Positions 1 to 8,928 of a stretch of DNA of 64,000 nt are shown piece after piece. A program made the position numbers and the translations under genes. This stretch comes from Pseudomonas sp. 10-1B (GTDB taxonomy: Bacteria > Pseudomonadota > Gammaproteobacteria > Pseudomonadales > Pseudomonadaceae), in assembly GCF_000935045.1 (NCBI RefSeq), contig NZ_JYKS01000034.1, positions 1 through 64,000 of the forward strand, written 5' to 3'. The notes under the pieces were generated by a model, which was not told the DNA's origin, ran no database searches, and was given only the letters and a program-made list of their open reading frames with translations. Each line of letters starts with the position of its first letter. The first letter of the stretch is position 1.

Positions 1-98
1 TGACGGCACCCTCCTGGAGGGGATCGACTGACAAGATTAATTTAAGCATCAAAATATGTTTTTATTGGTTGCTGTGAAGGTTTCCGATCAGTGGTTTC

Positions 99-208
99 CT
101 GTGCCGGCCTCTTCGCGGGCTTGCCCGCTCCCACTGGTACACCACAGTGTTCGGAGCTGTGGCGTACCGGTGGGAGCGGGCAAGCCCGCGAAGAGGCCGG
201 CACAGGCA
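99..208. repeat. REP inverted pair
   Basis: Two P. putida-type REP units face each other and form one long palindrome: GCCTCTTCGCGGGC... on the left and its complement ending ...GCGAAGAGGC on the right, with a short spacer. It lies downstream of mqo. Such pairs are extragenic in Pseudomonas and are thought to be spread by RAYT transposases; none is encoded in this window. Confidence 0.9.
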
Positions 209-242
209 AAAAAAAACCACGAGGTCTCCCCCGTGGCTTCTT
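206..242 (-). terminator. mqo terminator
   Basis: Read on the minus strand, a GC-rich stem (CCACGGGGG / CTCGTGG) is followed by an uninterrupted run of nine T. It sits just past the mqo stop codon and is a good rho-independent terminator. Confidence 0.75.
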
Positions 243-258
243 TCACAACAATGGCCGA

Positions 259-1896
259 TTACAGCGCCATGTCGTTCTCAGGCTTGCTCTCAACCGGCTG
301 GCTCGGTGCAACCGTGGTACCGACGCTCTCGTCGATCACCGGTGGCTTCTGCAACTGCAGCACTTCAGCGGTGTAGTTCCACTCTTTCTGGGTGGCTGCC
401 GCCGATTCGTTCAGCTTGGTGCCGTAGCTAGGCACGATTTCCTTGATCTTGGCCTGCCACTCTGGGGTAGCGACCTTCTCCTTGAACACGGTTTCCAGCA
501 CGTTCAGCATGATCGGTGCAGCAGTCGAAGCACCTGGCGAAGCGCCCAGCAGGCCGGCAATGGTGCGGTCTTCGGAAGCGACCACTTCGGTACCCAGCTT
601 CAGCACGCCGCCCTTCTCGGCATCACGCTTGATGATTTGCACGCGCTGGCCGGCCTGCCACAGGCGCCAGTCTTCCTTCTTGGCGTTCGGGAAGTAGGTG
701 CGCAGGGCTTCGAAGCGGTCGTCGTCAGACAGCATCAGCTGGCCAGCGAGGTACTCGACCAGCGGATACTGGTCGATACCGACCTTGGTCATCGGCCACA
801 CGTTGTGCGTGGTAGTGCTGCTCAGCAGGTCCAGGTACGAGCCGTTCTTCAGGAACTTGGTCGAGAAGGTGGCGAACGGGCCAAACAGGATCACGCGCTT
901 GCCGTCCAGCACGCGGGTGTCCAGGTGCGGTACCGACATGGGTGGGGCGCCGGTCGAAGCGATGCCATAGGCCTTGGCCATGTGCTGCATGGCCACGGTC
1001 GGGTTCTCGGTCACCAGGAACGAGCCACCCACCGGGAAGCCTGCATATTCCTTGGCTTCAGGAATGCCCGACTTCTGCAGCAGCTTCAGCGCGCCGCCGC
1101 CGGCACCGATGAACAGGAACTTGGCGTCGGTGGCCGACTCGGTACCGTCCTTCAGGTTCTTGTACTCGACGTGCCAGGAACCATCCTTGTTGCGGGTGAT
1201 GTCCTGCACTTCGCTGGACAGCTTCAGGTCGAAGTTTTCCTGAGTCTTCAGGTGGCCGACGAACTGGCGGGTGATCTCGCCGAAGTTGACGTCGGTGCCG
1301 ATCGGCGTCCAGGTCACGGCCAGTTTCTGGTTCGGGTCGCGGCCTTCCATCATCAGCGGCACCCACTTGGCGATCTGCGCGTGGTCCTCGGAGTACTGCA
1401 TCGAGCGGAACAGCGGGCTGGCCTGCAGCGCGTCGTAACGCTTCTTCAGGAACTTGATGTTGTCATCGCCCCACACGAAGCTCATGTGCGGGGTGGTGTT
1501 GATGAACGAGTGCGGGTTCTTCAGCACGCCCTGGCGTACCTGCCACGACCAGAACTGCCGGGAAATCTGGAAGGCTTCGTTGATTTCGATGGCCTTGGCG
1601 ATGTTGACGTTGCCGTCTTTGTCTTCCGGGGTGTAGTTCAGCTCGGCCAGCGCGGAGTGGCCGGTACCGGCGTTGTTCCAGCCGTTGGAGCTTTCTTCGG
1701 CGACAGCGTCCAGGCGCTCGACCATTTCCATCGACCAGCTTGGCTCCAGCTCGTGCAGCCACACAGCCAGGGTGGAGCTCATGATGCCGCCGCCGACCAG
1801 CAGCACGTCTACTTTCTTGGTTTCTGCGGCATGCGCTTGCATGAAGCTTGCAGCGACAGCCAGACCCAGCAAGGTCTTGCCAGCTTTCTTGAACAT
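259..1896 (-). CDS. mqo: malate:quinone oxidoreductase
   Basis: A 545-residue FAD enzyme that oxidises malate to oxaloacetate and passes electrons to quinone at the inner membrane, feeding the TCA cycle and respiratory chain. The Rossmann dinucleotide motif VGGGIMSS is at about residues 34-41, and full-length Mqo family sequence follows (NAGTGHSA, GAGGGAL, FPVGG, GASPGAS). The N-terminus is hydrophobic and ends in AHA, resembling a signal or membrane-anchor sequence; this is common in Pseudomonas Mqo. Pseudomonads usually carry several mqo paralogues, and which one this is cannot be told with certainty. It is monocistronic, with its own terminator. Confidence 0.95.
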   Translation of the reverse strand: MFKKAGKTLLGLAVAASFMQAHAAETKKVDVLLVGGGIMSSTLAVWLHELEPSWSMEMVERLDAVAEESSNGWNNAGTGHSALAELNYTPEDKDGNVNIAKAIEINEAFQISRQFWSWQVRQGVLKNPHSFINTTPHMSFVWGDDNIKFLKKRYDALQASPLFRSMQYSEDHAQIAKWVPLMMEGRDPNQKLAVTWTPIGTDVNFGEITRQFVGHLKTQENFDLKLSSEVQDITRNKDGSWHVEYKNLKDGTESATDAKFLFIGAGGGALKLLQKSGIPEAKEYAGFPVGGSFLVTENPTVAMQHMAKAYGIASTGAPPMSVPHLDTRVLDGKRVILFGPFATFSTKFLKNGSYLDLLSSTTTHNVWPMTKVGIDQYPLVEYLAGQLMLSDDDRFEALRTYFPNAKKEDWRLWQAGQRVQIIKRDAEKGGVLKLGTEVVASEDRTIAGLLGASPGASTAAPIMLNVLETVFKEKVATPEWQAKIKEIVPSYGTKLNESAAATQKEWNYTAEVLQLQKPPVIDESVGTTVAPSQPVESKPENDMAL

Positions 1897-2174
1897 TGAT
1901 CAATTCCAGTCAGGAGAACAGAGGGAGGGCCTGTGGCTGGCCCAGGTAAAGCGTGTTCTTCAGCGCAGGCTTGTTGTGATCATTGTTCAGCAGCCAGAGA
2001 ACCAGAAAACGACTCGGCCTTTTGTCGAATTGACCGACAAGGCTGAATCGTTTTTCCGATTGTATCTGAAATGCCAGCACAAACAAATTGCAGGTCCGGG
2101 CGTCAAGGCGGCAGGTTGTCCCATGTTCCCAAGGGAAAACGCCCTGCCGATTGCAGTATTGTTCCGACGCCCCT

Positions 2175-2205
2175 ACTATCGCGATCATTTCTCATTCGCA
2201 CCAGT
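2175..2205. promoter_or_regulatory. possible Fur-box-like site upstream of the ECF sigma gene
   Basis: An AT-rich stretch of interrupted hexamers (minus strand AATGAGAAATGATC) lies 25-55 nt before the chosen GTG start. The match to the Fur consensus is only partial. Iron-starvation sigma genes of this class are normally Fur-repressed, so the position is suggestive. Confidence 0.3.
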
Positions 2206-2228
2206 ACGCGCTCGCGCCGGATGCCGCC

Positions 2229-2759
2229 GTGGTTTCGATACCCGAGTTGAATCGCCCGCTCCATACCCTGTACCACAGCCATTCGCGCTGGTTGCTCGGT
2301 TTTCTGTACCGCCGGCTGGGTAGCCGCTGCGATGCCGCCGACCTGGTCCAGGACACCTTCGTGCGCATCCTCAACCGCCCCAGGCAGTTCGATGGGGAAC
2401 GCGGCGAGCGCTCGTACCTGGCAACCATTGCCCGCGGCCTGTGCGTGGACCACTGGCGCCGGCAGAAGCTGGAGCAGGCCTGGCTGCAGCAGTTGGCCTT
2501 GCAACCGGAAGCCGTGCAGCCCTCCCCCGAACAGCGCGCGATCATTGTCGAGACCCTGCACGAGGTGGACGCGATGTTGCTGCGTTTGCCGGGCAAGGTG
2601 CGCCAGGCGTTCCTGCTGGCGCAGATCGATGGCCTGGCCTACCGCGATATTGCCGCGCATATCGGCGTTAGCGAACGCATGATCAAGAAGTACCTGGCCC
2701 AGGCGTTTCTGCACTGCGCCATTCTCGAAGCCGAACTCGACGGCTTGCTGGTGGAGTGA
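2229..2759 (+). CDS. FecI-like ECF sigma factor
   Basis: Iron-starvation (FecI-type) sigma factor that would direct RNA polymerase to the TonB receptor gene downstream. Region 2 motifs are visible (DLVQDTFVRIL, ERSYLATIARGLCVDHWR), as is the region 4 helix-turn-helix (LPGKVRQAFLLAQIDGLAYRDIA). The frame is open from 2088, but family length (about 175 residues) and the conserved start of region 2 favour the GTG at 2229, giving 176 residues. It is followed 1-4 nt later by the FecR-like gene. The sigma-FecR-receptor order is the classic cell-surface-signalling arrangement. Confidence 0.9.
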   Translation: MVSIPELNRPLHTLYHSHSRWLLGFLYRRLGSRCDAADLVQDTFVRILNRPRQFDGERGERSYLATIARGLCVDHWRRQKLEQAWLQQLALQPEAVQPSPEQRAIIVETLHEVDAMLLRLPGKVRQAFLLAQIDGLAYRDIAAHIGVSERMIKKYLAQAFLHCAILEAELDGLLVE

Positions 2760-2760
2760 C

Positions 2761-3729
2761 GTGATGACCGCGCCCGCGCAAAAACTCAGCCACGCCAGCC
2801 TGCAGCAAGCCGCGCACTGGTACGTGCAACTGCAGGACGAAAACGTCGCCCCGCAGTTGCTCAAACAGTGGCAGCACTGGCTGGAGCAGCATGGCGACCA
2901 TCAGGCGGCCTGGCACTATGTGCAACGGGTCGGCCAGCGTTTTGCCCCGCTGCAGGCCGAAGGTGCGGCTGCCGGCCGGGCACTACGCGAGCACGATGCA
3001 CGCCGCTTCAGCCGACGCAGCGGGCTCAAGTCGCTGCTGGTGCTTGGCGCCAGCTCGCTGCTTGGCTGGCGGGCCTGGCACGGGGCGCCGTTGTCGGGCT
3101 GGGATGCCGACATGGCCACCGGCATCGGTGAAGTCCGCGAGACGCGCCTGGCCGATGGCAGCCAGTTGTGGCTGGGAGCGCAGAGTGCCGTGGATATGGA
3201 GTTCTCGACGTTCAGCCGGGTACTGAAACTGCGCTTTGGCGAACTATTGGTGGAAACCGCCCACGACCCGCGTCGGCCGTTCTTCGTCGACACCGCGCAA
3301 GGGCGCATGCAGGCCTTGGGCACACGCTTTGCGGTGTGCCAACAGGGCGACAACACCCGGCTGGACGTGTATGCCGGTACCGTGGAGGTGTGCACCGCTC
3401 AGAGCGGCGAGCGCTGCATCGTGCAGGCGGGCCAGCAGGTGGACTTCAGTGCCCGGGGCATCAGTAGCGCACGCGCGGCGCAAAGCGCGGGTGAGTCGTG
3501 GATTCACCACCGCCTGAATGCCGAAGACATGCCATTGGCGCATTTGCTGCAAACGCTCGGGCGCTATCGCCATGGCCATCTGGGCTGGCACCCGGATGTC
3601 GCCAAGCTGTCGGTGATGGGGGCATTTCCGCTCGACGATACCGACCGTGCGCTGGAGCTGCTGCAAGCGGCGTTGCCGGTGCGGGTGCGGCGGCTGGCGC
3701 CGTGGTGGGTGACGGTCGAGCCGGTTTGA
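2761..3729 (+). CDS. FecR-like sigma factor regulator
   Basis: A membrane protein of about 322 residues that relays the signal from a ligand-loaded outer-membrane receptor to the sigma factor. The N-terminal cytoplasmic DUF4880-type segment (residues about 10-60, AAHWYVQLQ, HQAAWHYVQRV) precedes a membrane helix near residues 85-105. A periplasmic FecR domain follows (GEVRETRLADGS, RVLKLRFGELLVETA, MQALGTRFAV). The start is GTG 2761 or ATG 2764, immediately after the sigma stop codon, so the two genes are translationally linked. By family, it would undergo regulated proteolysis. Confidence 0.92.
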   Translation: MMTAPAQKLSHASLQQAAHWYVQLQDENVAPQLLKQWQHWLEQHGDHQAAWHYVQRVGQRFAPLQAEGAAAGRALREHDARRFSRRSGLKSLLVLGASSLLGWRAWHGAPLSGWDADMATGIGEVRETRLADGSQLWLGAQSAVDMEFSTFSRVLKLRFGELLVETAHDPRRPFFVDTAQGRMQALGTRFAVCQQGDNTRLDVYAGTVEVCTAQSGERCIVQAGQQVDFSARGISSARAAQSAGESWIHHRLNAEDMPLAHLLQTLGRYRHGHLGWHPDVAKLSVMGAFPLDDTDRALELLQAALPVRVRRLAPWWVTVEPV

Positions 3730-3744
3730 TACCGGTACACCGTG

Positions 3745-3832
3745 CTGGATTCTTCGCGGGCATGCCCGCTCCCACAGGTGCAGCGCCAGCGCAGTACCTG
3801 TGGGAGCGGGCGAGCCCGCGAAGCAGGCAACG
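3745..3832. repeat. REP inverted pair
   Basis: Two facing REP units (TTCGCGGGCATGCCCGC and GGGCGAGCCCGCGAA) lie between the FecR-like gene and the receptor. They may lower read-through from the sigma-regulator pair to the receptor. Confidence 0.88.
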
Positions 3833-3970
3833 CGGTATTTGGCTCCAACGGGGTTGGCGAATTCGTTGAAGCATTCAAAAAAATCTGCCCATCCGGTTCC
3901 CTTTTTCCAATCTCGTTCGGTTAACCCGGCATAGCCCTCCCAACTCACCCTTTCGATCCCAGAGACCAGC

Positions 3971-6412
3971 ATGCCGACGCCCTTCCATCCCGCGCTTCGC
4001 CTGGCGCTTGCCGCGCCACTTTCGCTGTGTGCCGCCGCGCCGTTGATGTTGCCAGCAACCTTGGCCCACGCCGAACAGGCGGCCAGCGCCGAAACCAGCT
4101 TCAACATCGCAGCCGGCTCACTCGCCAGCGCCCTCAACCAGTTCAGCAGCCAGGCCGGCATCTACCTGGCCGGCAGCAACGAGCTGGCCGCCGGCAAGAC
4201 CAGCCAAGGGCTGCAAGGCCGCTACAGCATCGCCCAGGGCCTGGCCCGCCTGCTTCAGGGCAGCGGCCTGCACGCCGTGCCGCAAGGCAGCGCAGGCTAT
4301 GTATTGCAACCCCTTGCCGATGGCACGGCACTGCAACTGGATGCCACGTCGATCAACGCCGCCGCCCTGCTCGCCAGCAACGGCCAGGGCGATACCGGCT
4401 ACCGCGCCTTGGCCAGTGCCACGGCCAGCAAAACCAGCAGCGCCCTGGCCGACACCCCGCGCTCGGTTTCGGTAGTGACCCGCCAGCGCATGGATGACCA
4501 GCAATCGCAAACCCTCACCGAGGTGCTGGGCTACGTGCCAGGGGTATTCTCGCCGCCGTTTGCCGGCGGTGATGGCCAGGCGGGCGACCTGTTCTTCATC
4601 CATGGTTTCAACGCCACCGACTACGGCTATGGCCTGCTGCGCGACGGCCTGCGGGTGCAGGGCAACCGCTACGACACCAGCAGCGAGCCCTACGGCCTGG
4701 AGCGGGTAGAAGTGTTTCGCGGCCCGACCTCGATCCTGTATGGCGAGAATGCCCCCGGTGGTGTGGTCAACCTGGTCAGCAAGCGGCCTACCGCCGAGTC
4801 TCGCGGTGAAGTGCAGTTGAGCTATGGGTCGCACAACCGCCGTCAACTGGGTGTTGACGTGTCCGGCCCGCTGACCGGTGACGGCAATGTCCTCGGCCGT
4901 CTGGTGATGATGGGGCGCAAGTCCGATACACAGGTCGACCACCAGCCCGATGATCGCCTGTATATCGCACCGTCGCTGACCTTGAACTTCGACGATTTCA
5001 ACAGCCTGACCATGCTGGCCACCTACCAGCGCGACCGCACCTTGATGGAACTGGGCCACCCGGCCGCCGGCACCTTGCTGCACAACCCCAACGGCAAGAT
5101 CGACAAGGACCAGTTGTCCGGCAACCCGGACTGGGACAACTTCGAGCGGGAAACCTGGAGCCTGGGCTACGAGTTCAGCCACCGCTTCAACGACACCTGG
5201 CAGTTCCGCCAGAATTCGCGTTACATGCAGTCGCGCATCGACCGCCAGGAAACGTGGCCAGGCAACCTGAACGACGGCGGCTTCGGCACCACGCTGAGCA
5301 ATCAGGCCTACGACCGCTACAACAAATCCATCGCCTACTCACTGGACAACCAGTTCGAAGGCCACTTCACCAGCGGCGCGTTCGCCCATACCGTCCTGAT
5401 GGGGGCGAGCCTGGACCGCACGTCGTTCAACCAGGATTGGGACGCGGGCAGCGGCGGTACCATCAATGTGTTCGACCCGGTCTGGAATGGCAAGCCGAGC
5501 ACACCCGTCCCCGTGCAGAACGCCCTGCTCGAACAGACCATGTACGGCCTCTACAGCCAACTGCAGACCAAGGTCGACAACTGGGTACTGCTGCTTGGCG
5601 GGCGCCTGGACAGGGTCAACAGCCAGTTTCGCAACAAGGCCGGCACGCTCAACGCGCAAGCCGACATGGACAGCTGGGACAGCAAGTTCACCTGGCAGAC
5701 CGGCGTGATGTACCAGTTCGAAAACGGCCTGTCGCCGTACTTCAGCTACTCCACCGCCTTTGCCCCGACCCAGCAGACCGAAAGCAAGAGCGGCCCGCTG
5801 GACCCGACCACCAGCGAACAGTATGAAGTGGGTATCAAGTATGAACCCAAAGGCTGGAACACCGCCCTTACCGCGTCGGTGTACGACCTGCGCAAGAAGG
5901 ACGATGTGCTGTTCGATTCCGCCGTGGGTGACTACCGCCAGATCGGTGCCAGCCGGGCCAAGGGTGTGGAGCTTGAACTCAACAGTGACCTGAGCGAGAA
6001 CCTCAACCTCACCGCCGCGTACACCTACACCGATTCGCGTATCACCAAGGACGTGGCAGGGTCGCTGTATGAAGACCACCAGATGACCGGCGTGCCGCGT
6101 AACCAGGCCTCGGTGTGGAGCACTTACCGCTTCCGTGACGGGCTGCTCAAAGGCCTGCAGATCGGTGGCGGCGTGCGGCACTTCGACAGCACGTTCGCCT
6201 ATACCCCGGCGAGCCTGTACGGCAAGCTGGATACCGGCGACGTGACCCTGGTGGATGCCAAGGTCGGATATGAAATCGACGACAACTGGTCGGTCGAGGT
6301 CAATGCCCGCAACCTGTTCGACAAGGAGTACGTGGCAGGCTGCAACAACGCCGGGCGCTGCTACTGGGGTGAAGAGCGCACCTTGCTGGGAACGGTTTCA
6401 CTGCGCTGGTAA
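3971..6412 (+). CDS. TonB-dependent siderophore receptor with STN signalling domain
   Basis: An 813-residue outer-membrane receptor. A signal peptide ends near residue 36 (LAHA). The STN domain follows (FNIAAGSLASALNQFSSQAG, about 45-115), then the plug domain (DTPRSVSVVTRQRM; LERVEVFRGPTSILYGENAP; VVNLVSKRP), then a 22-strand barrel ending in a C-terminal Trp. The last strands (CNNAGRCYWGEERT) resemble the FhuA/FoxA hydroxamate-siderophore group, so a xenosiderophore such as ferrioxamine or ferrichrome is a guess at the ligand. The STN domain and the adjacent sigma/FecR pair indicate that ligand binding induces its own synthesis. Confidence 0.95.
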   Translation: MPTPFHPALRLALAAPLSLCAAAPLMLPATLAHAEQAASAETSFNIAAGSLASALNQFSSQAGIYLAGSNELAAGKTSQGLQGRYSIAQGLARLLQGSGLHAVPQGSAGYVLQPLADGTALQLDATSINAAALLASNGQGDTGYRALASATASKTSSALADTPRSVSVVTRQRMDDQQSQTLTEVLGYVPGVFSPPFAGGDGQAGDLFFIHGFNATDYGYGLLRDGLRVQGNRYDTSSEPYGLERVEVFRGPTSILYGENAPGGVVNLVSKRPTAESRGEVQLSYGSHNRRQLGVDVSGPLTGDGNVLGRLVMMGRKSDTQVDHQPDDRLYIAPSLTLNFDDFNSLTMLATYQRDRTLMELGHPAAGTLLHNPNGKIDKDQLSGNPDWDNFERETWSLGYEFSHRFNDTWQFRQNSRYMQSRIDRQETWPGNLNDGGFGTTLSNQAYDRYNKSIAYSLDNQFEGHFTSGAFAHTVLMGASLDRTSFNQDWDAGSGGTINVFDPVWNGKPSTPVPVQNALLEQTMYGLYSQLQTKVDNWVLLLGGRLDRVNSQFRNKAGTLNAQADMDSWDSKFTWQTGVMYQFENGLSPYFSYSTAFAPTQQTESKSGPLDPTTSEQYEVGIKYEPKGWNTALTASVYDLRKKDDVLFDSAVGDYRQIGASRAKGVELELNSDLSENLNLTAAYTYTDSRITKDVAGSLYEDHQMTGVPRNQASVWSTYRFRDGLLKGLQIGGGVRHFDSTFAYTPASLYGKLDTGDVTLVDAKVGYEIDDNWSVEVNARNLFDKEYVAGCNNAGRCYWGEERTLLGTVSLRW

Positions 6413-6424
6413 GTGGCCCACCAA

Positions 6425-6461
6425 CAAAAACCCCCGGCCATGTACATGACCGGGGGCCTTG
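6425..6461. terminator. bidirectional terminator between receptor and yhfL-like gene
   Basis: A near-perfect palindrome (CCCCCGG ... CCGGGGG, loop region around CATGTACATG) with A-rich sequence on its left lies between convergent genes. It can serve the minus-strand lipoprotein gene and probably the receptor. Confidence 0.7.
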
Positions 6462-6500
6462 GATCACGCCGCAAGCGTCGCGATCAGGGTACCGCCAAGA

Positions 6501-6692
6501 TTACTGCTGCTGAGGCAGTTTATCGATCGGGCCGCAGCCACCGATGATCTTGGAGATGGAAACCGAAGGGTGGAACAGGTAGTCGTAGGAGCAGTTTTTC
6601 GGTTGGTTGTAAACCTGGCCAGTGCAACCCGACAGCAGGGCAACACCCGAAACGACAGCAACGGCTACGGTGGCCTTGAACAGCTTTTTCAT
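6501..6692 (-). CDS. yhfL: YhfL-like small lipoprotein (DUF4223)
   Basis: A 63-residue predicted lipoprotein. A short signal sequence ends in lipobox LSGC, and the mature part carries the family signature NCSYDYLFHPSVSISKIIGG followed by CGP. Enterobacterial YhfL looks the same and has no established function. An RBS (GGA) precedes the ATG. The three conserved cysteines in the mature part could form a disulfide or anchor a partner. Confidence 0.85.
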   Translation of the reverse strand: MKKLFKATVAVAVVSGVALLSGCTGQVYNQPKNCSYDYLFHPSVSISKIIGGCGPIDKLPQQQ

Positions 6693-6949
6693 ACTAAGTC
6701 CTTTAATGAATCATCTTCGGCCATCGTCTGATGGCGGCCGGATGATACATAACCCACGCATTGGATCCAAGTCGCACTTGGCACTTGTTTGTTGCGGGGA
6801 TGCAATTAACAACATGCCTGCGCAAGAAATGTCATGATTTTCTGGAAAAACAGCTGTTAGTTGCAATTTCACGACACCCTGTTGTAAAGCGAGGCGGTGG
6901 CGACGATAGTTTTGGACCCTGCCTTCGCACTGCCCAACAGGAGTACCCC

Positions 6950-7567
6950 ATGCTCGGCGTCACCGACTACGGCGCGTTCGTCATCGCCTTCATCATCGTC
7001 CTGGCCATCCCTGGTCCGGGCAACTTCGCCCTGATCACCGCCACCGGCAAGGGCGGTATCAAGGCTGGCCTGGCCGCGACCTGTGGGGTGATCCTGGGTG
7101 ACCAGGTGCTGCTGTGGCTGGCCGTGGCCGGCGTCGCCACCCTGCTGGCCGCCTACCCTGCCGCATTCCACGTGGTGCAGTGGGCCGGTGCTGCGTACCT
7201 GGCCTACCTGGGCCTGCGCATGCTGCTGAGCAAACCTGGCGGCGCACCGCGCGCCAGCCGCATGGACAACGGCCAGTACCTGCGCCAGACCATGATGATC
7301 ACCCTGCTCAACCCCAAGGCGATCATGTTCTACATGGCGTTCTTCCCGCTGTTCGTCGACCCGGTGAAGCACCAGGGGCTGGTGACCTTCGGTTTCCTGG
7401 CGGCGACGGTGGCAGTGGTGACCTTCCTGTATGGGCTGATTGCCGTGGTGCTGACGCACCAGCTGGCCGAACGCATGCGCGCCAACCCGCGGATTGCCAA
7501 TATGTTCGAGCGGCTGGCGGGAGCTTGCCTGGTGGGGTTTGGCATTAAACTGGCGGCTATGCGCTGA
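6950..7567 (+). CDS. LysE/RhtB family amino-acid exporter
   Basis: A 205-residue membrane protein with about five to six hydrophobic helices. LysE-family motifs are clear (IPGPGNFALITATGKGG near residue 22; AGAAYLAYLGLRML; TLLNPKAIMFYMAFFPLF). Members export amino acids or related solutes, and the substrate cannot be read from sequence. The frame is open further upstream, but the ATG at 6950 has an AGGAG ribosome site and gives the family length. Confidence 0.9.
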   Translation: MLGVTDYGAFVIAFIIVLAIPGPGNFALITATGKGGIKAGLAATCGVILGDQVLLWLAVAGVATLLAAYPAAFHVVQWAGAAYLAYLGLRMLLSKPGGAPRASRMDNGQYLRQTMMITLLNPKAIMFYMAFFPLFVDPVKHQGLVTFGFLAATVAVVTFLYGLIAVVLTHQLAERMRANPRIANMFERLAGACLVGFGIKLAAMR

Positions 7568-7576
7568 GGGCCCTGG

Positions 7577-7697
7577 GGGCTCTTTGCGCCCCATCGCGAC
7601 GCAAGGCCGCTCCCACAGGGATCTGCCTGATCTGGCCTACATTGGCCCGTTGTGGGAGCGGCCTTGTGTCGCGATGGGCCGCAAAGCGGCCCCCGTC
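7577..7697. repeat. REP-like inverted pair, CGCGAC variant
   Basis: Facing units of a second REP type (CATCGCGACGCAAGGCCGCTCCCAC and its complement) lie downstream of the exporter gene. The same variant recurs near 59.6 kb. Confidence 0.85.
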
Positions 7698-8003
7698 CTA
7701 CACCGAAACTTCAGAATAATCCCCTTCCCTGTAGGCCATTTCCCAAACATACTGCCAACCCGCTCAAACTGTTGCGACGGATTGTGTCGCGCTCTAGTCT
7801 CGGCTTGTCGTTGCAAAATCAACGACCGGCTTTGACAGGCCGACGATTTCCCGCACACGTGCACTGTTTATGGCGGCTGTACGTGGGGCACCCTCGTGTG
7901 CGCCGAGTTACTCCGGGATCCTCGGTCTGTCAACCCATGTACAGCTGCCACCCTCTTGTTTGACAGCAAGCTTGCGGCAGCTCCAATGATCCTGGAGATG
8001 TGT

Positions 8004-8267
8004 ATGCGCAAGATGGTCCCCGATCCACCCTACTCCCTCGATTCCACCCAGGTGCTGCAAGACACCCTGGTCCAGTCCTCAGAGTACGTACTCTGCGCCC
8101 TGTCCGTGGCCCGCCAATCCGTGCAACTCAAGCCCACTGCCCACAGCTCGATCGTGATGCAGGCCGTGATCCATGAAATGGAGGCGGTACAGGGGCTGGT
8201 CGAGTCGGCATTGATGCAATTGCAGATGAGGACGCATTTATCTACTGAGCCTTACACCTTGCATTAG
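8004..8267 (+). CDS. small Pseudomonas protein, DUF6124-like
   Basis: An 87-residue soluble protein beginning MRKMVPDPP, a start typical of the Pseudomonas-restricted DUF6124 group, followed by a helical segment. The ATG at 8004 follows GGAG by six bases. The function is unknown. It is separated from the DUF3077 gene by a REP pair. Confidence 0.7.
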   Translation: MRKMVPDPPYSLDSTQVLQDTLVQSSEYVLCALSVARQSVQLKPTAHSSIVMQAVIHEMEAVQGLVESALMQLQMRTHLSTEPYTLH

Positions 8268-8271
8268 CAGG

Positions 8272-8372
8272 CTAGGCCTCTTCGCGGGCGCGCCCGCTCC
8301 CACAGGGATTTCACAACCTCAAACACTGCACAGTACCTGTGGGAGCGGGCATGCCCGCGAAGAGGCCAGCCC
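8272..8372. repeat. REP inverted pair
   Basis: Facing REP units (GCCTCTTCGCGGGCGCGCCC / GGGCATGCCCGCGAAGAGGC) fill the gap between two small ORFs. Confidence 0.9.
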
Positions 8373-8403
8373 AGGCAACCAAGATTCCAGGGAGATAAAA
8401 ACA

Positions 8404-8676
8404 ATGCCAACCGATGACACCCAAGAACCCACCACCGCCGGCAAGACCTGCTTCTACCAAGGCGAAAACAACACCCACCCGCTGTTCCGCATCGAACCCG
8501 GCATCCCCTGCCAGGACGCCCGCGAACAGGCATCCGAACTGATGGGCTACGTGCGCGACCTGGTCATCACTGGCCTGATGGAAGGCGACCAGAAACTGAT
8601 CTGGGCCGCGCACTACCTGAGCGCGATGGCCAAGGCGCTGCTGGATGATGCTGAGTTGGGGATGATGAAAAAATGA
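8404..8676 (+). CDS. DUF3077 family protein
   Basis: A 90-residue protein with the DUF3077 pattern: an N-terminal TCFYQGENNTHPLFRIEPG segment, then a helical part (QASELMGYVRDLVITGLMEG). It is a small acidic cytosolic protein seen in many Pseudomonas genomes; its function is unknown. The stop codon overlaps the start of the following ORF by ATGA, suggesting coupled translation. Confidence 0.8.
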   Translation: MPTDDTQEPTTAGKTCFYQGENNTHPLFRIEPGIPCQDAREQASELMGYVRDLVITGLMEGDQKLIWAAHYLSAMAKALLDDAELGMMKK

Positions 8677-8855
8677 GCGCCGATATGCCAATAGTCGACT
8701 TGGATTTGAGCAACACCAAGCGTTTCGAGGCATCCCGATTCCTCGATAGGCCCGCAACGATCAAGGCGTTCCTGCAAGAAGTCATGAAAACCAATGACCC
8801 GCAGACTCTGAGGCGAGCATTGATGGAAGTAGCAAAGGCCCGAGACGTTCGGTAG
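8673..8855 (+). pseudogene. truncated HigA-type antitoxin remnant
   Basis: A 60-residue ORF matching the N-terminal half of the 'putative addiction module antidote' family (FLDRPATIKAFLQEVMKTNDPQTLRRALMEVAKARD in two parts). It stops exactly where the helix-turn-helix should begin, and no RelE/HigB-type toxin is adjacent. It overlaps the DUF3077 stop by four bases. Most likely a decayed toxin-antitoxin module, though a short protein could still be made. Confidence 0.55.
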
Positions 8856-8893
8856 ACCGCTATAACCGATAAGGTAAGGCTCAAGCCAACAAT

Positions 8894-8928
8894 GAAGAAG
8901 GCCCCGCAGGCCCAAGGCTGCGGGGCGC
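8894..8928. terminator. hairpin at the 3' end of the Abi gene
   Basis: The stem GCCCCGCAG / CTGCGGGGC with loop GCCCAAGG overlaps the Abi stop region. There is no strong T run on either strand, so terminator function is moderate. A similar CCCCGCAG stem lies at 10071-10101, on the other side of the gene. Confidence 0.5.

Noticed and set aside
91..1899. 602-codon frame opposite mqo
   Set aside because: It runs antisense through a well-supported gene; high GC with biased third positions creates long mirror frames.
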